Origin: Flaccisagitta enflata | Taxonomy: Eukaryota > Chaetognatha > Sagittoidea > Aphragmophora | Direction of reading: 5' to 3' | Length of the DNA: 64,000 nucleotides | Assembly: GCA_965153355.1 (NCBI GenBank) | Contig: OZ231127.1 | Span: forward strand, 58,714,001 to 58,778,000 | Shown here: in pieces, positions 12,301 to 23,200 of the stretch | How positions within the stretch are numbered: the first letter of the stretch is position 1 | How the letters are laid out: each line of letters opens with the position of its first letter | Translations under genes and position numbers: made by a program | Notes under the pieces: generated by a model | What the model was told of the DNA's origin: nothing | What the model saw: only the letters and a program-made list of their open reading frames with translations | Database searches by the model: none

Positions 12301-14176
12301 TTCACAAAAAAGTTTGTCGGCGAGTTAAGAAATCACCATCGAGATGACAAAAGAGTATAAACAAAGTACCAAAAACATGACTGATACATTGGGACATCAC
12401 CTTAGGCATTATTTGACAGATTTTTGTGACCAGGAAAGCTTTGACAAAGCCATGGAAGGCATCAGGGCTTCACAGATTTTCGGACTTTCATTATGAAGTT
12501 TTCAAGCATGCCATCAATGTATATCTAGTCTTATATTTGTGTAACCTGTACACTATTCTTAATCTAGTTGTGACTTGAACTGTTTATGAGCAAGCCAACA
12601 AGTATATTTGTCTAAAATCGGGGTTGTGCTGCTAGTCATATGCAAGCATTGGAATTTAGGAAACCATGAAGTTTGTCTTTAAAAAGAGGAAAAATCAGAA
12701 TGCTATATTTTTGCCAGTTATCTGTTGTGGTGATAGTTTTCTTTTTGCTCTCATTTCTAAACGGTTTGAGCTATGTAATTGAGGATGGTGGCATTTAAAA
12801 TAAAAGTCGATGTAGTTTTAGAATCTCACCAATTTTGATTAAATTGGTGCAATTTTGAAGCAGTTATGTACAGTAAAGCTCGCCGACAAACTTATTTCCT
12901 AGGTAGTATGTCAACCGAGAGCTACAAATAGCATCACCAAATGATATCATGCAAATTTTAGGTTTAGTTTAGCTACGCTAAAACCACTCTGTTTGACAAG
13001 GTGTTTCATGACTTTTCACAGCTGTCACTGACTGTATCTTGGCACTGTTGACTTATTTTTGTCTGTCAGTTATACAAGAACCTGAGATATAATGTTCTCT
13101 TTTTTCACAGTAAAAATTGAGGCGGTTTATGTTCTCTCATCATGAAAAATATCCACAGAGGCGCTGATTGTGGAGCAGCGCGCAGCGCCTCTGCTCGGAA
13201 GAGTTGACGGCCAGTCGGAAGGTTCCAGAAGCCAAGAAGGAAGAAAGAAGGAAAAAAGAATGAAAAAAAAGAAGGGAAAAAGAGAGGGGGGGAAGGAAAA
13301 AAGAAAAAAACAGGTCGCCCAAGGGCAATATGTGGTTAGCGATACCCGTTGCCCTGCTTTGAGTGATTGTGAATTGGAGTGAGGGGAAGCAGGCCAGCGG
13401 CCCAGAAGGGGACAAAGTCCTGTAGAACGCAGGGGGACTTTCGTTTGTCCTGCCTTAAGAAGTGGACGAGATGCGATAGAGGGCTGACTGAAGGCCTTCA
13501 AGGGCCTAAACTGAGGTCTAAGAGGGCTGATGTAAGGCCTGAGAATGTCAATCGGAAGCTTGGGAGGGCTGACTTGAGGCTTAAGAAAGCTGGATTAAGG
13601 CTTGAAAGGTCAGAGGACTGATTTGAAGCCCAAGAGCAAAAATTTAAGGCTTAGATAGCTGATTTGAGGCCTGAGAGGCCTAGTTTGAGGCCTGAGAGGC
13701 CAGGTTTGAGGCCTGAGGATTTGGATTTGAGGCCTAAGAAGCTTAATTCGAGGCCTGAGAGGCCAGGTTTGAGGCCTGAGAGATTGGATTTGAGCCCTGA
13801 GAGGCCGGATTTGAGGCCTGAGAGGCTGGATTTAAGACCTGAGAGGCCGGAATTGAGGCCTGAAAGACCAGATTTGGGGTCTGAGAGGCCAGATTTGAGG
13901 TCTCAGAGGCCAGATTTGAGGCCTGAGGAGCCTGATGGGGGGGACAAACAGACGGACGGATGAACAATGAAGGAACGAACGGACGAACAAAAGTCCCCCT
14001 GTGTTCTTCAGGACTTCGTCCCCTTCGGGCCCCTGCCAAAAAAGCAGAAAAATCGCTCCTGTCAGATGAATTCTTTTAGATTTTAGTTTGTAATGGATCG
14101 GATCAACAGATAAGCAGAAAAGACAGGAATACAAAGATAAATTGGTTGATTTATAGAAAGACGGAAGGATGGATGC

Positions 14177-14220
<44 letters not shown>

Positions 14221-14222
14221 TA

Positions 14223-14275
<53 letters not shown>

Positions 14276-17200
14276 CAGATAGATAAAGAAATAGCTTCAT
14301 AAATTAATCGATAGATGAAAATATAGAAAGAGAGACAAGTAAATGGGTAAGTATATTGATAAATAGCCAGTCGGAAGAACTTGGGAGGAGTTTCTGCTGC
14401 TCGGAAGGAAAACAAAATCAGCGGGTCTGAATATCAATATCAAAATCAGTGAAAATCCTTCCCTGCATTATTGACATATCACTTTCGGAGAGCCGCGCAT
14501 TTTCCTGGGTTCAAAATTTTGCCCCGGTTTGTGAAATTACTATATTTTAGCCTTCTCTCTGTTAAATTTCAGCCCACTGAATGCAATATTTCTATCAATT
14601 TTGTTCATTTTTCCAGTTCGCCTAATTATGTGAGAGGTGTTAGTAGTCAACCAGTCTCTTGCGCTGCATGCACAAGACTTTAAAGGCACAAACTTACCAG
14701 CAATAGCATAAGCTGTTCCACTAACGTAGTTAGGGTAGACATATCCACCGAATTCCTCTCTACTGATGTACCACTTATTCTTTTTGTCTCTTATAGGTTT
14801 TGCTTCTTGTTGCAAATCCCCGAATATAGATCTTCTTACTTTTTCACGATTTTCATTGTAGTATCTAATTTGGTGTTGTAGAAAAAAGATGGAATTAGCA
14901 AATTGTATTAGAAATAGATAATTTTCAAACAAACATACAGTATAATTTTTTTAGAATGCAACATGAGAAACCTACATGTCTTGGCTCCTGAGCATCATAG
15001 CAAGATGCAGATTGTTCCAAAGGATAGAGCATGAAAAACTGTTATGCCATGTTTTTAGTTGAGTGCTACGCGACTCTACAACCCGCTTTGTCGGTCCCCG
15101 CTTTGTCTGTAGGTCGGTCGGTCGGTCCGTCACATTTTACTTTGTTTATGATTTTATTTATTTTTTGACCCAAATGCTCCTGCCCAAATGCTCTAGTGAC
15201 CTCAAATATGGCCCCTGCCCACCCGCACGCGACTTCGGTAGCCGTGTATCCGGCCTTGTTTCTGACATGATGCAAAATGCTGTCTCAATATAATCTCTAC
15301 CACTATGCAAGTTAAGACATCGAAATCTTCAAAACCCTGAAATTGCTGTCAGATTCTCGTTTTGAAAAAAACAAGGAGGTTCATAAGATTGAATAATTTG
15401 CAATCATGGGGCCAACTGAATCATCACACAAATTCATGCTAAATTTTGATCAGATGATTACTGGTAAGCCCCGTAATTGTTAATTATTTGATCTACTGAA
15501 CCTCGACATGTTTTGTAGAAGGAGGATCAGGCAGCCATTTTCAAAGTGTTGAAGATTTCAATGTATCATATCATTCATATGCATCATGATATCAGTGAAG
15601 ACATACAGTAGATCTCGTCTAGACTTGCGATAATTGGGGCAAGCATTGTGGAATGACAAATGAAGGCAGGGAAGCAATATTTAGATTTAAGACTGATCAA
15701 AGGTTGCTTAATTCCCCATGATAGCTGGTTGCCATGGAAACACATTTCCATATATTCTCACTAAAATATCAATATTTTGTGGGTTTTTTTTTAAGGGAAC
15801 ATTGCTTAAAATCAAATTTGCTACAACTTTCCCACAGTATGTTCTGTAAGAATGCTGCTCGTTTGGCCGTTACAAGGGAGCGTATCTACGTGTAATAACC
15901 CCTAGCAACCGCTAAACTAGCGACATAATTACAGAACATACTGAGGGAAAGTTGTAGCAAATTTAATTCTAAAAAATGCTCCCTTTAAAATTTCTCAAAA
16001 TATTGATGCTTTAGCGAAAATACATAGAAATGCATTTCCATGGCAACCAGCTATCATGGGCAATAAAGCATCCCTTTATTAGTCTATGTTTCAAATATAA
16101 CTCCCCTGACTTTATTTGTCTTTTTACAATGCTTGTCCCCGTTATCTCAAGTCTAGACAAGATCTACTGTAGAATAAACAGTTTTCCGTGCTTTATCCAA
16201 TGGTGCAGTCCGCATCTCGCTACGATTCTCAATTGCTCAGGAGCCGAGATATATAGGTTTCAAATGTTACATTCCAAAAAAATCATACTGTATAGATACA
16301 AAAAAAAAAAAGAAAGTAATAACCAAAATTCTTTACATCTATTTGTACTGCCATCATCACATGTATGTTAGGATACGGTAGTGGGAGGCATTTTGATATG
16401 TTCGCTGCTCACTTCTAATCAATCAATGAACCTATACACGTAAGGGGTTTTCGCATTGGGGACATTATCTCGATATTCCCAAGATATTCCCTATGTGATA
16501 TCTCAATAATTTTCAAAATGCGAAAACCCCTCTACTGTCTGTATATCTATGGCCAAGATGATAATGCAACACAGCGTTCATTTACTCGTCATTACCCCAG
16601 CAGATTATCCAGTCTGATAAACATATCATCGTCGGATTTGAACAGCAAATCAACATTTGGACAAAACTGATTCGTCCACTGAAGCATTTTGATCGACTTT
16701 TTAGTGGTGAAAAAGTCACGACACAGCAAACGTTGGCGTGTTTCCGCCAATGACAACAAACGCGATTTTCCCCGTCCATCGCGATTTCAGCGTGAACACA
16801 ATCAAGAATTTCAGCTGTACCATGAGGGAATGCCCAAAGTGAGTGAACAAGCTAGGAGTAGTCAAAATTTTCAAGAGTGTTTTTGACCTTTTAGTCGCGT
16901 GCTACGGGACTCTATGACCCGCTATGTCGGTCGGTCTGTCTGTCCGCTGGTCCGTCGGTCCGTCGGTCCGCTTTTTTCGGCGTTTACGGGCGTTTTTTGC
17001 ATTACTGCTCCTGCCCAATTGCTCGAATAGCCTTTTTTATCACTGCTCCTGCCCACCCGCATGTGACTTCGGTAGCCCTGTATACGGCCTTGTTTTGGTT
17101 GCAATTTACTCATATGGATTTATCAAGATGTTATCAAGCAATTTTTTCTCAAGCCGATGTTAGCAAATATGGTCAATTGCGCTTAATTTAACGTAGATTG

Positions 17201-20200
17201 GCCATTTTATATTTGTTTTGACTCAAATCATCATTTTCCTCCCTTAAAACTACGAAATTTGGATTGAAACTCAGACTGTTGCTTCCAAACAACATCTACT
17301 ACCATCACCTAAAATATTTTGAAATTTGAAAGTCACTAAGATCCATATGCTTACGCAAATAAGTTGCTTAGACTAATTTGCATACAAAAAGACAGTGAGG
17401 TGCAGGGGGAAAATCGATAAGGTAAACGGCAGTCAATCACATCTATGATCTTTTTTCTTAGATGAAATTTACAGAAATTTACTGGGTTATTGAGGTTTTG
17501 GTTGACAAAAAAATAACATAGTTGAATCAATCTCACTACCAGTGGCTATAAATGGAGCCAGCGTAGCAAAAGAAAGCGCAGCGGAGCGATTGAGCAGAGT
17601 CAACTGCGGGAGCAAATGAACATGGCGAGCAACCAATTGGCCCCCAATTATCACATGAACAAACAGGCCCTGAGTGTAAGACAGCTTGCCTTTAAGGGCA
17701 ACAATTAGGGTGTCAAAAAAGGAAATCATGAAAAAAAAATGATTGAGATGAGACTATGAGGGAGTGAGTGAAGTGAGTGAGCGAGCCCATGAACAGAGCA
17801 AGCGTAGCAAAGCGGAGCGCTGTGGAGCGGGTGAGCGTAGTGAGCGGTGCGAGCGAACGAACATAGCGAGCGACCAAGTGGCCTGTTCAAAACGCATTTG
17901 TCTGTGACTTGAAACGCCCCCTATGTTTGTATTTGCTGTGACGTGAGTTTCCCTTTTGTGTTAAATTCATGTAAGAGTCTATAAAGTTCCGAGATTGGAT
18001 GATATCTCCAAAGGTTCTGGATTCGTCTGTGAGCATTTTTTGGTCAGACGCATGAATCGTCTGACCAAATAAGAATGCGATGCGAATGTTCATTTCTGGA
18101 AAAGAAATGCAGCGCAGTGGTGAATTTTACTGACGGCTTTTTAGTTGCGTGCTACACGACTCTAGATCCCGCATTGTTGGTCCATCGGTAGGTTGGTTGG
18201 TCCCCTTTTTGGGCAGCGGCCCCAAAGGGGCTGATGACTTATGCTTTCACACCGGAGAAATTTCTCCTTCTTCTCCTTCTTCTTCTCCTTTTCCATCCAC
18301 CCCTTCGATGCTCATATCCTAGCCTTGAGGCTCATATCCCAGCCTTGAGGCCCAAATCCTAGACTTGAGGACCAAACTCTATTCCCAAGACCCAAATTCT
18401 AGTCTTGAGGCTCAAATCCCAACCTCAAGGCTCAAATCCCAGCCTTGAGGCTCAAATCTCAGCCTCGCGGCTCACATCCCTGCCTCAAGGCTCACATCCC
18501 AGCCTCGCGGCTCAAATCCCAGCCTCGGGGCTCAAATCCTAGCGTCTTTGCTCAAATCCCACTGTCTTGGCTCAAATCACAGCCTTGAGCCCTAAACCAC
18601 AGCCTTGAGGCTCAAATTCCAACATTGAGGCTCAAATCACAGCCTCGAAGCTCAACTCACAGCCTTCAGGCTCATATCCCAGCCTTGAGGCCCAAATCCT
18701 AGACTTGAGGCCCAAATTCTATTGCCAAGACCCAAATTCTAGTCTTGAGGCTCATATTCCAACCTCAAGGCTCAAATCCCAGCCTTGAGGCTCAAATCTC
18801 AGCCTTGAGGCTCACATCCCAGCCTCAAGGCCACATCCCAGCCTCGGGGCTCAAATCCCAGCCTCGGGGCTCAAGTCCTAGCATCTTGGCTCAAATCCCA
18901 GTGTCTTGGCTCAAATCACAGCCTTGAGGCCTAAAACACAACATTGAGGCTCAAATCACAGCCTCGAGGCTCAACTCACAGCCTTGAGGCTCATATCCCA
19001 GACTCAAGGCTCAAATCCCAAGCTTGAGGCTCTAATCACAGCCTCATAGTTCAAATCACAACCTCATGGCTCAAATCACAGCCTCATGGCTCATATTAAA
19101 AGTCTCATGCCTCAAATCCCATTTTTGGAGCTTAAATTCAAGCCTAGAGCTTCAAAACTTACAAAGCATACAGGGAATACCGCACCAACCGGGACAAAAG
19201 AAAACGACATATTTTCTCTTCTGAAAATGACAAATTTGATTTGAAAACAGATTCTGGTAGATATTTTAAACCGATTTTATATCATTAAGAAAAATCATAA
19301 CTGAATAGTACACTGAAAGCACACGAAAAAATGGGAAAAAAAGCCAAAATTTGACAAACTTCTTGTAATTTTTCCCAAAAATGCGCTGAGTACTTCAATC
19401 GTTCACTTCTTTTGTTAACTATTGCAACAAAGATTGGATTAAAAAACTTGGATTTGTCTTAAATTGAATGGGGAATCAATATAGTTTTATGAAAAAGCTT
19501 TAAAAACTGATATCTTGGTTTCTTTCGTTGAAACTTTTCACTCAATTGAAGAAAAAAAAATCAAAAATCCAACTATTTCATGAGGAAACTCGGTTAAATT
19601 TTCAAAAATTGTTAAAAATAGGCAGTTTGAATGGTAGAGTATGAAACGACATCAAATTATCTATCATTCAAGACCAATCCCAGCATAGTGGCTCGATCTG
19701 TCTAGATTTGGCAAGAGTATGAAGAAATGTTGTTAAAACATCACAATCGCAATTTTTTGCAATTTCAGATTTGATGATTTACATAAGAAGTGATACTAAG
19801 GCCAAAGTATTGGTCTCACCATGACAAAGTTTATAGATAACAAAATCGGTTCTAAAGCTCTCTCTGGAACTGTTGTCAGAATTGATCCACCATTTTTAGA
19901 TGCAGAGATATGTTGTTTTCTTTCGTCCCGGTAGGCGGGGTATTCCCTGTAGGTCATTGGCTTCTTCGGGGCTGCTGCCATCACACACCCACTGACCATC
20001 TAACGCTTTTGCGACTATTACTTTTTCTGCGTTTATGAGTATTTTGAGCTTACCGCTCCCGCCCAAATGCCCTAAATGTACCTAAATGACTAAATGCAAT
20101 AAATTTGGCATTCTACGAGCAGTTCATGCAGTGGGGCTGTCTTAGGCTCCTGTTGAGATCAATTTTGCCACTCAAATCCTACATTAAGGTTTCCGAGTCT

Positions 20201-23200
20201 TACCCTTGGTTAAACCTATCTCTATAGGAAACCAAAAATTTCTAAGTGCTTAAATCTCTGTGATGTCTGCAGATTTGAAATCTGCAGAAAAAACTGTTAG
20301 GTGAAAGTGCTTTCCTTTTAGGGCAGTGGCCCCGAAGGGGTCGATGACCTACTATCTAGGAAATATGTTTAGCAGCACCTTTAAAGAGAGATATCTCAAG
20401 TTTTCATTTAGATAAGTCAAAAAAATTCATAAGCATTTTAATCTACATCAAAAAAATCTACAATCTGAGTCCAATCTTGTCTCTGTGAATCAAACGGTTT
20501 GGAAATGCCATTAGTTTGAAGTTGATTAAGTACTTTGAAAAATGGCTAAAAAATGGGACTGCTACCCTTCCATCTTTGAAAATCTCTCAAATTTTACCAG
20601 AAAAACATAAAGACATGCGGATTTCACTTTTGGTTAGCTCTTGAGCTGTAGTTTGATAATCTCATGAATTTGAAGTCAGATTTGAAAAGAGATGTAGCCC
20701 AATTTTGCAGTCAAAATGACTAAAAATCTTCTGTTTTCACCACAACCACCTCTTGGTTATGATAAATAAACCAAACTCGCGGTCCCTAAATTGGATTGAA
20801 GATGTTTTTTCTTTCTTGTTCTATTGAGTATAAATACAAGAATAACCAAAAACAAACAGATAAATGAGTTTAGTGCATACGAGGGGGAAAACATTCCATC
20901 AACCAAAAGTGCTGCTAAACTTTTTTCCTAGATAGTATGCTTTCACACATATGGGGAATTTTCTCCTCCTTCTTCTCCTCCTCCTTCAGCGTACCCCCCC
21001 CTTCCCCAAGCCTCGAGGTCCATATCTCAGCCTCAAGGCCCATATCCCAGCCTTGAGGCCCAAATCCTAGTCTTGAGGCCCAAATCCCAACCTCAAGGCC
21101 CAAATCCCAACCTCAGGGCCCAAATTCAAGCCTCCAGGGATTTGGGCCTCAAGACTGGGATTTGGGTCTCAAGGCTGGGATATGGGCCTCGAGGCTGAGA
21201 TATGTGCCTTGAGGCTTGGGGGAGGGGGGGAGGTGCAGAGGAGGAGGAGAAGGAGGAGGAGAAAATTCCCCATATGTGTGAAAGCCCCTTCGGGGCCGCT
21301 GCCCTGCTCCCCCCTCAACTTCAACCCCCCTACCTACTAAAGCAGGGCATGGGTACCGCTGACCATCTTACGCTTTTGCGACTATTTCAATATTCCAACT
21401 AGAAGGTGCTAAAAATAATTGTCAAAGTTTGCAAAACATACCTTTCTCTTTTTTGGGCAGCGGCCCCAAAGGGGACGAAGTCCTGTAGAACATGGGGGGA
21501 CTTTCGTTCGTCCGTTCGTTCGTTAGTTCGTTCGTCCATTCGTCCGTTCGTCCCCCCTCTCAGGCCCAAAATCAGCCCTCTCAAGCCTGAAATCAGACCT
21601 CTCAAGCCTGAAATCAGCCCTCTCAAACCTGAAATCAGCCCTCTCAAACCTGAAATCAGCCCTCTCAGGCCTCAAATCAGCCTTCTCCAGCCTCAAATCA
21701 GCCTTCTCAAGCCTCTAAGTTGCCTTCTAGAGCCTTTCAATCAGCTCTCTCAGACCTTATCTTAGCCCTCTCAAGCCCCCTTACCCCTCTCAGATCTAAG
21801 AAACCCCTTCCTCTACAGGACTTCGTCTCCTTCGGGGCCCCTCCAAGCTCTTTCAGACTCTTAATTTGCCTTCTCAAGCCCTCTCAAGCCTTTAATTGGT
21901 TCTTAAAGCTCTCTCAGACCTAATTGTAGCCCTCTCAAGCCTGAAATCAGACCTCTCAAGCCTGAAATAAGCCCTCTCAGGCCTCAAATCAGCCTTCTCT
22001 AGCCTCAAATCAGCCTTCTCAAGCCTCTAAGTTGCCTCCTAGAGCCTTTCAATCAGCTCTCTCAGACCTTATCTTAGCCCTCTCAAGCCCCCTTACCCCT
22101 CTCAGATCTAAGAAACCCCTTCCTCTACAGGACTTCGTCTCCTTCGGGGCCCCTCCAAGCTCTTTCAGACTCTTAATTTGCCTTCTCAAGCCCTCTCAAG
22201 CCTTTAATTGGTTCTTAAAGCTCTCTCAGACCTAATTGTAGCCCTCTCAAGCCTGAAATCAGACCTCTCAAGCCTGAAATCAGCCCTCTCAAGCCTGAAA
22301 TCAGCCCTCTCAAGCCTGAAATAAGCCCTCTCAGGCCTCAAATCAGCCTTCTCTAGCCTAAAATCAGCTTTCTCAAGCCTCTAAGTTGCCTCCTAGAGCC
22401 TTTCAATCAGCTCTCTCAGACCTTATTTTAGCCCTCTTAAGCCCCCTGACCCCTCTCAGATCTAAGAAACCCCTACTTCTACAGGACTTTGTCGCCTTCG
22501 GGGCCCCTCCAAGCTCTTTCAGACTCATAATTTGCCTTCTCAAGCCCTCTCAAACCTTGAATTGGCTCTCAAAGCTCTGTCAGACCTAATTGTAGCCCTC
22601 TCAAGCCTGAAATCAGACCTCTCAAGCCTGAAATCAGCCCTCTCAAGCCTGAACAGGTTGCCCAAAGGCAATATGTGGTCTGCGATACCCGTTGCCCTGC
22701 TTTGAGTGATTGTGAATTGGAGGGAGGGGGAAGCAGGGAAGCGGCTCCGAAGGGGACGAAGTCCTGTAGAACACAGGGGGACTTTCGTTCGTTCTGCCTG
22801 AGAAAGGGGATGAGATGCTATAGAGGGCTGACCAAAGGCCTTCAAGAGCCTAAACTGAGGTCTAAGAAGGTTGATATAAGGCCTAAGAATGCCAATTTGA
22901 AGCTTGAGAGGGCTGACTTGAGGCTTGGGAGAGCTGGATCAAGGCTTGAAATCAGACGACTAATTTGAAGCCTGAGACCAATAAATTGAGGCTTAGATTG
23001 CTGATTTTAGGCCTGAGAGGCCAGGTTTGAGGCCTGAGAATTTGGATATGAGGTCTGAGAGGCCTAATTTGAGGCTTGAGAGGCCTGGGAGGTTAGATTT
23101 GAGGTCTGAGAGGCAAGATTTGAGGCCTAAGAGGCGAGATTTGAGGCCTGAGAGGTCACATTTGAGGCCTGAGAGGCCAGATTTGAGGCCTAAGGGGCCT

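Larger units (their letters stand above)
10247..14640. mobile_element. TA-flanked TIR element with nested insertions
   Basis: Terminal inverted repeats: ACACCTCTCACAAAATTAGG at the left, and at the right CCTAATTATGTGAGAGGTGT preceded by CCAGTTCG. TA lies on both sides (10245-10246 and 14641-14642). The ends resemble those of 10582-11188 (ACACCCCTTCCATAATTA). No transposase frame is visible in the 4.4 kb. Much of the interior is younger insertions. Confidence 0.7.
9315..14697 (-). other. Galactosyltransferase intron 4
   Basis: GT-AG intron with a perfect donor (GCTG|GTAAGT) and an AAAG acceptor. It holds the nested transposon complex 10247-14640, two B elements and family A copies. Confidence 0.88.
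14938..16290. mobile_element. Mariner-type MITE (CAGTATAATT ends) in intron 3
   Basis: The left end TA-CAGTATAATTTTTTTAG and the right end AAAAAAATCATACTG-TA are inverted. The match continues with GGCTCCTGAGCA and TGCTCAGGAGCC further in. A family A copy (15056-15266) and a second MITE (15606-16169) lie inside. Its left end is only 73 bp upstream of exon 4 on the gene strand. Confidence 0.72.
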
